Shown here piece by piece: positions 8,375 to 16,778 of a stretch of DNA of 64,000 nt. This DNA is from Candidatus Scybalocola faecavium. GTDB lineage: Bacteria; Bacillota; Clostridia; Lachnospirales; Lachnospiraceae. The stretch lies in NCBI GenBank assembly GCA_018713145.1, contig DVFP01000013.1, positions 1-64,000 of the forward strand, given 5' to 3'. How positions within the stretch are numbered: position 1 is the stretch's first letter; every line of letters begins with the position of its first letter. The position numbers and the translations under genes were made by a program. The notes under the pieces are model-generated. The model ran no database searches. It saw nothing but the letters and a program-made list of their open reading frames with translations, and was not told where the DNA came from.

Positions 8375-9073
8375 ATGTCTCAAATAAGACGGTTTACCCA
8401 AAAACTTATGGAGGGCTTATCTGTAAAAAAGGTCCTCCTTATCATTCTCGGAGCAATGATCTGCACCTTTGGCATCCATAATATCCATCAGCAGACCGGC
8501 ATTACCGAAGGGGGAGTGATCGGTATGATGCTTTTGGTGGAGAACTGGCTGGGCATTTCCCCGGCGCTGATCACCCCGGTGCTGGATATTGCCTGCTATT
8601 TACTGGCATTTAAATATTTAGGCGGGCGGTTTATTAAAATATCTGTGATTTCCACCTTAAGCGTGTCACTTTTTTATAAAATATGGGAATTATTTCCCCA
8701 TATGCTTCCGGATCTGTCCGCTCATCCTTTGGCGGCGGCGCTTGCCGGAGGCTTGTTTGTAGGCGTTGGCGTCGGGATCATTGTCCGGCAGGGAGGCTCC
8801 AGCGGTGGCGATGATGCTCTGGCTTTAACCATTTCCAGAGTGACCCGTTGGCGTCTGTCCCGGGCTTACCTGTTTACAGACCTGGTCGTCCTTGGACTTT
8901 CACTGACTTATATTCCATTTACAAAGATTGTTTTTTCTGTGATCACTGTAACGCTGTCTTCATTTTTGATCGATCACATTCAGGAGTTTAACTTAAATAA
9001 GCTTTTTAGAAGAACATCAGAGGATGGAGAAAACTGCAGGATTACAGATAAAAAGGAGTCTGTTAAATTATAG
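8375..9073 (+). CDS. YitT-family membrane protein
   Basis: Integral membrane protein of 232 residues with about five helices. The motifs TGITEGGVIGM near residue 45 and QGGSSGGDDALAL near residue 140 are the conserved loops of the YitT (DUF161) family. Typical YitT proteins are about 280 residues with a C-terminal DUF2179 domain; this one ends after the last helix and a short polar tail, so it is the short form. Molecular role of the family is unknown. ATG 8375 follows AAGGAGAG. Divergent from the MerR regulator. Confidence 0.85.
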   Translation: MSQIRRFTQKLMEGLSVKKVLLIILGAMICTFGIHNIHQQTGITEGGVIGMMLLVENWLGISPALITPVLDIACYLLAFKYLGGRFIKISVISTLSVSLFYKIWELFPHMLPDLSAHPLAAALAGGLFVGVGVGIIVRQGGSSGGDDALALTISRVTRWRLSRAYLFTDLVVLGLSLTYIPFTKIVFSVITVTLSSFLIDHIQEFNLNKLFRRTSEDGENCRITDKKESVKL

Positions 9074-9088
9074 AAATGTATTTGCATT

Positions 9089-9131
9089 AAACCCGGGCCA
9101 TTGTCTGTCAGGCAATGGCCCGGGTTTTTTG
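9089..9131 (+). terminator. strong terminator after yitT-like gene
   Basis: Perfect 13-bp stem ACCCGGGCCATTG (9091-9103) with a 9-base loop and the complementary arm, followed by six Ts. Confidence 0.95.
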
Positions 9132-9173
9132 TGCAATACGACCGAGGTATCGCGGTAATCGGGGCGTGATGAT

Positions 9174-10967
9174 TTATTGGGCTTCTTTTGGTATAACCGG
9201 CAGAAGAATATGGGATGGATGATTGCCGTCCCGGTAAATTTTATGGAGCACAGTGGCATTTCTGCAAATGTGGTAAGGGATATATTCTGTGTTGGTGACA
9301 CAGCAGGCGCCGGTAGGCAGATCCAGACAGGATATTTCTACACAGATCCTGTGCCCTGCCTTAAAGGTGTGGCACACAGACATAACCTCTACCTGATATT
9401 CATTGATTTCTCCGGGAACCACCATTTCCTGAGCCTCCCGGGTCAGCTTATGCCATGGCTTGTAAGGAAGGGATTTTTCTTCATCTAAAGCCCGCATGGA
9501 AGCTTTTAACATACCCTTTGTCAGATATTTTTCCGGAAGGGGAGGAATTTCCTGCTCGCCTTCACGGCCGGTACGGTCGCTGGTATCCGGGCCAAGATCC
9601 TTTAAGGTAATAAACCAGTTGGTATCTTCGCTGTCCAAAGATGCATAAAATTTCATGGCAATAGGGCCTGCGATCATCAGATCATCACTTAACGGCTCCG
9701 ACATATATCTTAATTTGGAAATTTTGTTGGTTAAGGTAGGCGGCATCTGAACAAAGCTGTCCGGTTCGTTCGTGCCGTCCCAGGAATCCGGATCGATAGG
9801 GCGGGTGCGCAGCCGTTCCCAACTGTCCAGATAATAAGGTGTCCACCGGGTTCCCGGAATCGGCCAATCAGCGGCATAATGCCAGCGGTTTTCTCCAGTT
9901 ACCCAGTAGCGCACCGGGGGCTCATCCATAACGCCTGTGTCAATCCCCTTAAGCCAATAGTCATACCATTTCATCATTTCCTGGTGCATATCCATGGAAT
10001 GGAATGGCCGTTCCTGGTGGGCCGGACCGGTGAGCATGAGCTTTTTGGGAATGTCATGGAGCTCCTTCCACCAGTGCTGGGCGCCCTGCCAGTGGAAATG
10101 ATAGTCAATGGCATACTGTCCGGACCCGGTATACACAGGGATCTTAATACTGTCGATTTTATGCCGGGCCATAGGCGCATATTCCTCCGGCCGGTCATAA
10201 GGATATAAAAGGAAGGGGAAGGTCATGCCCAAAGGATTGTTCTGGCCTTTTTGGGTTAAAAGATTATAAAAGTTTTTGTACATTTGATAATCGGGATTTT
10301 TCATGGCTGCTTCCCATAAAGTTTCCATATCTTCAGGAAGTTCTGGGGGTTCAGTGCGGGTCATATGGTCCACACTCATATGGTCCAGATGGTAAAATAA
10401 AGTATTTAAAACACCTCCCAGATTCATTTCCCGGAAAAATCCGTAGCACCATCCCGGATCCTGAGGGAAAATAGCCTTAAGGTGGGGAGGGGCAGATGCG
10501 GCTGCCATAAGCTGATTTGCGCCAAAGTTAGACAGGCCGCACATGCCGATATTGCCATCGCACCATTCCTGGTCCGCCATCCACTCGATCAGATCGTAGT
10601 GATCCCACAAAGCGTCCATAGGGGTGCCTTCACCGGATTTTCCAGCGCCTCTGGCCTGGGCGATGACATGGACATAGCCTCGGGAGGTAAAAAATTTGGT
10701 GTCTCCACATTCAATATTGCCGAACCAGAAATGAGACCAGGACGGCTGAGGCGGCATGGTACTGTTATATTCAGCATCCAGAAGATCCTTATTGTGCTGG
10801 CCAAAGGACAGCAGGGCGGGAAATGGGCCCGGAGCGTCAGGAAGATAAATGTCGATGCACAGTTTTTGACCATCCCGCATCGTTACATAGACATCTTTCA
10901 TGGTGCGCATTCCATGATAGATGGCAGGCGCTTCATATTCTTTAAAAGGCTTATATTTGTTTTCCAC
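9174..10967 (-). CDS. CocE/NonD-family serine hydrolase
   Basis: Alpha/beta hydrolase of 597 residues of the CocE/X-Pro dipeptidyl-peptidase (S15-like) type. The N-terminal catalytic domain has the oxyanion-region ARGAGKSGEG motif, the nucleophile Ser146 in GLSNFGAN, an Asp-bearing QYAIDYH segment and His in GPAHQERPFH; the C-terminal third is the jelly-roll domain. No signal peptide, so cytosolic. Family members cleave esters or amides (cocaine esterase, glutaryl acylase); the substrate is unknown. GTG start lies two bases after the flavoprotein stop, with GGGAGGCG eight bases before it, so the two are translationally coupled. Last gene of a three-gene operon. Confidence 0.85.
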   Translation of the reverse strand: MENKYKPFKEYEAPAIYHGMRTMKDVYVTMRDGQKLCIDIYLPDAPGPFPALLSFGQHNKDLLDAEYNSTMPPQPSWSHFWFGNIECGDTKFFTSRGYVHVIAQARGAGKSGEGTPMDALWDHYDLIEWMADQEWCDGNIGMCGLSNFGANQLMAAASAPPHLKAIFPQDPGWCYGFFREMNLGGVLNTLFYHLDHMSVDHMTRTEPPELPEDMETLWEAAMKNPDYQMYKNFYNLLTQKGQNNPLGMTFPFLLYPYDRPEEYAPMARHKIDSIKIPVYTGSGQYAIDYHFHWQGAQHWWKELHDIPKKLMLTGPAHQERPFHSMDMHQEMMKWYDYWLKGIDTGVMDEPPVRYWVTGENRWHYAADWPIPGTRWTPYYLDSWERLRTRPIDPDSWDGTNEPDSFVQMPPTLTNKISKLRYMSEPLSDDLMIAGPIAMKFYASLDSEDTNWFITLKDLGPDTSDRTGREGEQEIPPLPEKYLTKGMLKASMRALDEEKSLPYKPWHKLTREAQEMVVPGEINEYQVEVMSVCHTFKAGHRICVEISCLDLPTGACCVTNTEYIPYHICRNATVLHKIYRDGNHPSHILLPVIPKEAQ

Positions 10968-10969
10968 TA

Positions 10970-12688
10970 TTAATTCGCCTCCCAGCCTTCGGGTTTAAAT
11001 TTATACCGTTCCATTGGAATGTCTTCTGTGGAAATGACAACTTTGCCGTCCACATTATCAGCTACAGTCCATTTCAGCCAGTTTTTATTATCAATTTCCG
11101 GATAATCCTCACGGTAATGGAATCCACGGGATTCTTTCCGCTCCAGGGCGCTTCTTAACATAAGTTCAGCCACAAGCGCCATAGCCTTTGTTTCATTGCA
11201 TACCATAAGCTCATGGTAATCTTTGGCTTTCATCTTAGGCAGATCTGCTTTAATGCTCTCAATTTTTTCGATTGCGCCGGTAAGGGATTTTTCGCTTCTT
11301 CGTATACATACATCAAAGGGGCATACAGCATCCTGGATACGATCAATAAGCTCATAGGCGGAAACCCCATCTTCCTGGTTAAGGCATTGGAAGGCTTCTT
11401 CCTTTTTCTGGAGAATATCCTGTACATCCGGCACAGGAAGCTGATGGACGGATTTTGCATATTGGGCAGCTTTGGCTCCTCCGATATAACCGGTGGTAAT
11501 TCCAAAGGTCAGGCCGCTGCCGCGCTGTCCGCCAGGCTGAGGGATAGCACCAAAGGCGCCGGAACCGTTGCAGCAGTCAACGCCAACCACATAAAGACCG
11601 TCAACAGTTGTCTTAAAATCCAGATCCACCCGCACCGGACCGGAATTGCCGTGAAGGCCGGTTTTAACTGTTGGTTTAGCGCCAAGATCCGCATACTCAT
11701 GTTCACGGCTGCTGCACCGTCCCATCCAGCTTAACTTGTCCGGGAAGAAACGGGTCATACCCATAAGCTCACCGCCGCTTTGGCCGATGACTTTCCATTC
11801 CTCAGGCATTTTTGAAAAATCAACATACAGAGGACCGTTGCCCTCCCGGTATTCTTTTTCAATACCAAGGATCATTTCAATACAAACATCCGGTGCAGGC
11901 CATTTTACATATTTATCCCAGACATTTTCGCCTTTCTGATTGTAAACGATAGTCTGAGTGCCGTAAATGGATTCTCCCAGCACATCGCTGACAATTTCCA
12001 CAAAGTTTCCGTATTCCGCATTGCGCATCTGTGCTCCGGCATCCCATGCCAGTTTAACGCCTTCGCCCCGGCCGTTAAACATGCGGATCGTGCGGAAGCC
12101 GCAGGCTGCACAGGCGGTAATGACTGCTTTTGCGCGGAAAATGTAAAAAGTGCCGTCTATAATATGATAGCCTACAGCGCCGCATACAACATCTCCGGAT
12201 TTGATCAGGGCAGTGATCTGCACGTTATTTTGGATCTTAATGCCATTTTTTAATGCGGTTTTTCTTAATGTTTCTGTACAGTTCAGCTCAATTCCCGAAT
12301 TGTACCAGGGAGCGCATGGATTTGGGAAAAATCCGATCTCGCCATTTTCATCTGTAGTGATCTTAACGCCCCAGTCCATAACTTTATGATGGGCTTCATA
12401 ATTGACCTGGGCAAGCTGGGTCTGAGCATCCTGATCAGTTAAGTAAACGCCAAGATTTTTTACCAGATAACCTACATATTCGTCAATATCGGAGTCCTTT
12501 TTCAGTGTTAATATTCCGTTTCCTGCCCGGGATGGCATGCCGGCAAAGCCTACATTTGCTTTATCTACGATCAGCACATCCACATCCTGTTCCCTAGCCC
12601 GCAGGGCTGCAGTAAGCCCTCCGATGCCTCCGCCGATCACAAGCACATCTGTGGTTATGACCTTTCCTGCATTTTCCAAATTTACCAT
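10970..12688 (-). CDS. fumarate reductase/AprA-like FAD oxidoreductase
   Basis: Flavoprotein of about 572 residues, FAD_binding_2 family with the C-terminal helical domain of succinate dehydrogenase, fumarate reductase and APS reductase alpha subunits. Motifs: dinucleotide-binding VLVIGGGIGGLTAA, NGRGEGVKLAWDAGA, GLYVVGVDCCNGSGAFGAIPQPGGQRGSG, and a C-terminal WLKWTV segment. The adjacent two-cluster ferredoxin resembles AprB, so the pair looks like a soluble AprAB-type electron-transfer unit; the physiological substrate is unknown, and sulfate respiration is not implied because no Sat or Dsr genes are here. I chose ATG 12688 (after AAGGAAAGG); an upstream in-frame ATG would read through the intergenic repeat. 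Confidence 0.8.
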   Translation of the reverse strand: MVNLENAGKVITTDVLVIGGGIGGLTAALRAREQDVDVLIVDKANVGFAGMPSRAGNGILTLKKDSDIDEYVGYLVKNLGVYLTDQDAQTQLAQVNYEAHHKVMDWGVKITTDENGEIGFFPNPCAPWYNSGIELNCTETLRKTALKNGIKIQNNVQITALIKSGDVVCGAVGYHIIDGTFYIFRAKAVITACAACGFRTIRMFNGRGEGVKLAWDAGAQMRNAEYGNFVEIVSDVLGESIYGTQTIVYNQKGENVWDKYVKWPAPDVCIEMILGIEKEYREGNGPLYVDFSKMPEEWKVIGQSGGELMGMTRFFPDKLSWMGRCSSREHEYADLGAKPTVKTGLHGNSGPVRVDLDFKTTVDGLYVVGVDCCNGSGAFGAIPQPGGQRGSGLTFGITTGYIGGAKAAQYAKSVHQLPVPDVQDILQKKEEAFQCLNQEDGVSAYELIDRIQDAVCPFDVCIRRSEKSLTGAIEKIESIKADLPKMKAKDYHELMVCNETKAMALVAELMLRSALERKESRGFHYREDYPEIDNKNWLKWTVADNVDGKVVISTEDIPMERYKFKPEGWEAN

Positions 12689-12710
12689 AAAACACAACAA
12701 CCTTTCCTTA

Positions 12711-12757
12711 TTTTTGCCGTGCCCTCCACGGCATAGAGGTATCCCCTTGCGGGGTTT
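12711..12757 (-). repeat. two-hairpin repeat, inverted copy
   Basis: Read on the minus strand, this carries a hairpin with CCCC/GGGG arms and GCAA loop, a short linker, then a perfect 7-bp hairpin (TGCCGTG/CACGGCA). About 47 bases align with the copies at 14836-14879 and 14888-14931; most differences fall in loops or keep pairing. It sits between the ferredoxin and flavoprotein genes, just before the flavoprotein ribosome-binding site. Confidence 0.8.
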
Positions 12758-12759
12758 AC

Positions 12760-12984
12760 TTAAAATGAGTGTGGGATTTTTACCGGAATGTGAGGTTTTA
12801 CATAAATTGCATTTACAGGACATTGCTCCTCACATACAAGACACCATTCACATTCTTCAAGATACCTGGCTTCCGGACGTTTCGTTTCCGGATTCATCCG
12901 CAGAACATCGGTAAAGCAGGACCTTACACATTTTCCGCAGCCAATACAGTTATCATTAATGATGATCTGGTCAACACGCGCCAT
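12760..12984 (-). CDS. two-[4Fe-4S] ferredoxin, AprB-like
   Basis: Small cytosolic ferredoxin of 74 residues with two cluster motifs: CIGCGKCVRSC near the N-terminus and CEWCLVCEEQCP in the second half. It begins MARVDQIIINDN, like APS reductase beta-type ferredoxins. ATG 12984 is eight bases after AAGGAGG; longer in-frame extensions are not supported. It lies first in the operon with the flavoprotein and CocE-type hydrolase and likely passes electrons to or from the flavoprotein. Confidence 0.88.
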   Translation of the reverse strand: MARVDQIIINDNCIGCGKCVRSCFTDVLRMNPETKRPEARYLEECEWCLVCEEQCPVNAIYVKPHIPVKIPHSF

Positions 12985-13150
12985 GATAATAACCTCCTTT
13001 TGGGCCGCCCTTTTAAAGCTTTTTGATTTCGTTTGTCTTATTTTATCAGATCGGTCCTCTGGTTTGTTCGTCATTGCCTCACAAGAATTTACGGGAATTT
13101 GTTCAAAAATACACAACCAGTAAAAAAATTATGTTAAAATAAATACTATA

Positions 13151-13181
13151 GGGCGAAAATGTGTCCGGAACACATCAGCCC
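13151..13181 (+). other. hairpin in leader of PucR-like gene
   Basis: GGGC/GCCC outer arms enclose ATGTGT/ACACAT around CCGGA; GTGTCCGGAACAC is also near-palindromic as DNA. It lies about 25 bases before the regulator start, between the divergent operons, so it could be an operator or a leader hairpin. Confidence 0.4.
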
Positions 13182-13206
13182 TTTAATACATTTTCAGGAG
13201 GAGACT

Positions 13207-14754
13207 ATGGGAGCATTAAAAAAATTTGCGGAAAAATGGCAGCTTCGCAGGATTCCGGAGGGGCCTGTAAGCTTTCAGGGCATCTCAGGAATCCGCGTGA
13301 TCCAAAAGGCAGACAAAGCTCAAAAGACCTATCTTTTATATATTCTTAAAGGACCTTTAAAAATCCATGACCTGAAATCAGCCGGCTCCGGGACCCATAT
13401 CCTTCTTCCGACCGGATCTTTTGAAGATCAGGACCTTGTCTGCGCGGCAAGAGAACGTGGACTTACGCTTTTTTGCTCAGGCATCCAAGGGGATGGGGAG
13501 ACCATGGCGGAAGAGATGTTGGCAGCCTTTGAGTATGAGCAGAGGCTGGCCGGATTTTCCAGACAGCTTTCAGAAGCCTTGTTTCACGATGCCTCAGTTC
13601 AGGAAATGACTGAGCTGGCTTTTTTAGTTATGGGGAATCCCATTTTTATTTTTAATGCGGCGTTTAAGCTGATTGCCGCAAATGATTCTTCCGAAAATAT
13701 GGACGCCCACAGCCTTCAGATCCTTCACGAAGGCGGTTTTACCCAGTATGATTTTGATTTTGTCAATCACTATTTTTACCGGAGCCGCCCCCTTCACGAG
13801 CAGGTAAAGAAAAGTCCGGTCCCTGTTCTGGCAAAGGATGAGACTTTAGGCCGTTATCGTCTGATTCTGTGTTTTGATCCGGTTAAAGATATAGGGCATA
13901 TTGTCGTCAGTGATTTTTATAAGCCTATTGAGGACATTGATTATGATTTTCTTACGATTTTCAGAGATTTTGTCTATGAAAAGCTCCAGCAGTCAGAATT
14001 TATAAAAAATACAAAAGGATTTCCATACGAATTCTTTTTAAGTGACTTGCTGGATAAAAAAGTTACATCGCCCAGGGGCCTTCAAAGTCGATATAATTAT
14101 GTTAATCGGGAATTTTCTCATGATCTGTACTGTTTTGTGGTGGAAACAGCCAGAAGTTTTCATACCGTAAATATTCACCGGGTACGCAGTGAGCTGGAAG
14201 GACTGTTTCCGGGGGTAAAAACAATCTTATATCAGGGGCAGATCGTAGGCGTTCTTTCCCACAAGCCGGAGGAATGTTTTTCTCAGGAGAATGTGGAGCT
14301 GTTAAGAAATTTTTGCGTAAATCAGGGAATTTTCTGCGGCATGAGCAATCGTTTTGAAAATATTTTTAATCTGCCGGATTATTATAAGCAGGCATTAAGA
14401 GCGATTGAACTGGGGGCAGCCCAGGATAACTCTCCCGGACTTTTTATCTATAAGGATCATTTTATGGAGCATGTTGCCCATGTGTTTAAACAGGGAGAGT
14501 CGGCGGAAGTATTTGCCAGTCCCCAGTTAAAGCGGCTGATGGATTATGATAAGAAAAATGAAACGGATTTTGCGTACACCCTTTATATTTATCTGATCTA
14601 TGAGCGGAGCCTTACCTTAACGGCGTCCCATTTATTTGTCCACCGCAACACTCTTGTATACCGGATGAAAAAGATCGCTGCCCTTGTGCCCTATGATGCT
14701 ATGAGTGCAAAAGAACGGCTCTATTACATCATTTCATATGAATTTATGGTGTGA
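13207..14754 (+). CDS. PucR/CdaR-type transcription regulator
   Basis: DNA-binding regulator of 515 residues. The N-terminal two thirds is a mixed sensory region (GAF-like; residues 130-270 contain NPIFIFNAAFKLIAAND, reminiscent of a PAS/GAF start), followed by a GGDEF-like PucR core and a C-terminal HTH_30 helix-turn-helix: LTASHLFVHRNTLVYRMKKI. This architecture is shared by PucR and CdaR, which sense purines or sugar diacids. Start ATG 13207 follows CAGGAGGAG. It is divergent from the ferredoxin/flavoprotein/hydrolase operon, its most likely target; the inducer is unknown. Confidence 0.82.
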   Translation: MGALKKFAEKWQLRRIPEGPVSFQGISGIRVIQKADKAQKTYLLYILKGPLKIHDLKSAGSGTHILLPTGSFEDQDLVCAARERGLTLFCSGIQGDGETMAEEMLAAFEYEQRLAGFSRQLSEALFHDASVQEMTELAFLVMGNPIFIFNAAFKLIAANDSSENMDAHSLQILHEGGFTQYDFDFVNHYFYRSRPLHEQVKKSPVPVLAKDETLGRYRLILCFDPVKDIGHIVVSDFYKPIEDIDYDFLTIFRDFVYEKLQQSEFIKNTKGFPYEFFLSDLLDKKVTSPRGLQSRYNYVNREFSHDLYCFVVETARSFHTVNIHRVRSELEGLFPGVKTILYQGQIVGVLSHKPEECFSQENVELLRNFCVNQGIFCGMSNRFENIFNLPDYYKQALRAIELGAAQDNSPGLFIYKDHFMEHVAHVFKQGESAEVFASPQLKRLMDYDKKNETDFAYTLYIYLIYERSLTLTASHLFVHRNTLVYRMKKIAALVPYDAMSAKERLYYIISYEFMV

Positions 14755-14782
14755 CAAGGGGAATGGGGCAGGGGATAAATGC

Positions 14783-14810
14783 TTGCTTTTTTTTATATAT
14801 CATGTACAAT
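14783..14810 (+). promoter_or_regulatory. promoter of methionine operon
   Basis: TTGCTT 14783-14788, 16-base spacer, TACAAT 14805-14810. The transcript would begin about 14817 and carry both plus-strand two-hairpin repeats in its 5' leader. Confidence 0.45.
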
Positions 14811-14835
14811 GTAAAATTATAAGGCCAGATAGCGA

Positions 14836-14931
14836 TCCCATCAGGGGATACCCTTATGCCGTGAGAGACGCGGCGAAAACATGGAAATCCCGCAAGGGGA
14901 TACCCTTATGCCGTGAGAGACGCGGCGAAAT
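14836..14931 (+). repeat. tandem pair of two-hairpin repeats
   Basis: Two 44-base copies (14836-14879 and 14888-14931) with a 52-base period. Both contain the exact core AGGGGATACCCTTATGCC and continue identically through the GTGAGAGACGCGGC hairpin. Each can form a small TCCC/GGGA hairpin and a GCCGTG/CGCGGC hairpin. A third, inverted copy is at 12711-12757. The second copy ends 17 bases before the start codon of the methyltransferase gene. Confidence 0.9.
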
Positions 14932-14948
14932 CATAGAAAGGATATAGT

Positions 14949-16778
14949 ATGAGTAATATTAAAGACTTTTTAAAACGGAACCGTCTGATCATGGACGGTG
15001 CTATGGGAACTTATTATTCACAAAAGTTCGCACGCCGGGGGGAACCGTCGGAGATTGGAAATCTGGATGCTCCGGATGTGATTAAAGAGATCCATATGGA
15101 ATATATTCGGGCCGGAGCTAATTTGATCCGGACGAATACCTTTGCGGCGAATTATGAAACTTTAAAGCGGGCCGGCTATGGTGGGGAAAGCCATAACCCT
15201 TCTGCTGTAGTAAAGCGGTGTCTGACCTGGGGCTTTAATATTGCCAGAGGTGCAGTGAATACCTGCGGCAGGCCTGTATTTATTGCAGCGGATATTGGCC
15301 CGATTCCGGAGTACGGACAAAAAGATGAGCAGGAAATACTGGATGAATATAGGCTCATGGCAAAAACTTTTATTGAATTAGGGGCAGATATTATTTTATT
15401 TGAAACTTTTTCTGATCTGAAATATATTGTGCCAGTGGCTCAGTATATTAAAGAACACAGTAAGATTTTTGTTATGACCAGCTTCTGCCTGAATAAGTTC
15501 GGCTATACGAAATCCGGCATGAGCGCCAAAAAGCTCCTGGAAGCGGCGGGAAATGATATGAACATTGATGCAGTAGGTTTTAACTGCGGTATTGGCGCGG
15601 CCCATATGTACCAGATCCTCCGCCGCCTGAATCTGGGGGATAAGATTATCCTTGCAGCGCCCAATTCCGGTTATCCGGATACGATACGGGACCGGAGCGT
15701 TTACCAGGAAAATGCCGGATATTTTGCAGATAAAATGGAAGAAATTTCCGGCCTTGGCGTGAATATCCTTGGCGGCTGCTGCGGTACCACGCCGGATTAT
15801 ATCCGCCAGATGGCAGGTCGGGCAGGAATTTCCAGGGAAATCCTGCGCAGTCATAAAGGAGAACAAAAGATCCAAATCCAGGCTCCTGCGGCTGAAACGG
15901 TGGAAAATCCTTTAATGAAACGTTTGGATCAGGGGAAGAAAGCTGTTGTTGTAGAGCTGGATCCGCCTCATAATGGAGATATGGAAAAAATCCTCCAGGC
16001 CGTGGAACTTTTAAAGGGGGAAAGGGTCGACATGATCACTTTATCCGATTCCCCTATGGGCAAAATGCGTGCGGATCCGATGATGGTCGGGGCCAAGATC
16101 CAGAAAGAACTGGATTTTCCGGTGATGCCTCACATTAGCTGCCGGGACCGGAACCAGATCGCCATGGGAGGCGCTTTTTTAGGCGCCTATGTGAATGATA
16201 TACGCAATCTTCTTATTGTGACCGGGGATCCGGTGCCTGCGGGAGATCGGCCGGTAGTATCCTCGGTATATGATTTTAATTCCATTACATTAATGGAATA
16301 TTTGAAACATATGAATGAAGAATATTTTGCGGCAGATCCTATCGTTTATGGCGGGGCTTTAAATTATGGCCGGCCAAACCTGGAAAAGGAAATTGAGCGT
16401 ATGGAAAAAAAGATCGAGGCCGGTGCGTCCTATTTCCTGACCCAGCCTTTGTATTCCGAGGCGGATATTGATCGGATCGCCTATATTAAATCCCGGGTAA
16501 AGACAAAGATTTTAGGCGGTATTATGCCTTTGGTCAGCTACCGGAATGCGCTGTTTATGAAAAATGAAATTTACGGCATCCATGTGCCTGATGAGGTGGT
16601 CGCTAGATATTCCCCGGAAATGAACCGGGAAGAGGGAGAGGCTGTGGGTATTGAGTGTGCAGCCCGGCTCATGGAACAAATGAAAGATGTAGTTGATGGT
16701 TATTATTTTATGGTACCTTTTAACCGGGCAGCGATGATCTGCCGGATCATTGAAAGAGAGGAAGGGATCCTTTGCTGA
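14949..16778 (+). CDS. homocysteine S-methyltransferase / methylenetetrahydrofolate reductase fusion
   Basis: Bifunctional 609-residue protein like Bacillus subtilis YitJ. Residues 1-290 are a zinc-dependent homocysteine-binding barrel (MDGAMGTYY, NTFAAN, Cys in GFNCG and the GGCCGTTP pair that bind Zn). Residues 320-609 are a MetF-type barrel that reduces 5,10-methylene-THF to 5-methyl-THF with FAD (ELDPPHNGD, LIVTGDP, FLTQPLYS). It thus makes the methyl donor and may also bind homocysteine. It overlaps the short metH by seven bases, so methyl-THF is made next to its consumer. Start ATG 14949 follows AAAGGATAT. Confidence 0.92.
   Translation: MSNIKDFLKRNRLIMDGAMGTYYSQKFARRGEPSEIGNLDAPDVIKEIHMEYIRAGANLIRTNTFAANYETLKRAGYGGESHNPSAVVKRCLTWGFNIARGAVNTCGRPVFIAADIGPIPEYGQKDEQEILDEYRLMAKTFIELGADIILFETFSDLKYIVPVAQYIKEHSKIFVMTSFCLNKFGYTKSGMSAKKLLEAAGNDMNIDAVGFNCGIGAAHMYQILRRLNLGDKIILAAPNSGYPDTIRDRSVYQENAGYFADKMEEISGLGVNILGGCCGTTPDYIRQMAGRAGISREILRSHKGEQKIQIQAPAAETVENPLMKRLDQGKKAVVVELDPPHNGDMEKILQAVELLKGERVDMITLSDSPMGKMRADPMMVGAKIQKELDFPVMPHISCRDRNQIAMGGAFLGAYVNDIRNLLIVTGDPVPAGDRPVVSSVYDFNSITLMEYLKHMNEEYFAADPIVYGGALNYGRPNLEKEIERMEKKIEAGASYFLTQPLYSEADIDRIAYIKSRVKTKILGGIMPLVSYRNALFMKNEIYGIHVPDEVVARYSPEMNREEGEAVGIECAARLMEQMKDVVDGYYFMVPFNRAAMICRIIEREEGILC

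Noticed and set aside
10482-10973. Plus-strand frame inside the CocE-type gene
   Set aside because: Shadow of a well-supported gene in another frame; no recognisable domain.
12689-12823. Upstream start for the AprA-like flavoprotein
   Set aside because: The extra 45 residues derive from the two-hairpin repeat and the end of the ferredoxin gene; the FAD fold begins just after ATG 12688.
9174-14754. Dissimilatory sulfate-reduction (aprAB) locus
   Set aside because: Only AprA/AprB-like folds are present; no Sat, Qmo or Dsr genes, and the operon instead includes a hydrolase.
14836-14931. SAM riboswitch before the methionine operon
   Set aside because: The repeats lack the SAM-I, SAM-II and SMK core sequences; they are two small hairpins repeated, with a copy before an unrelated gene.
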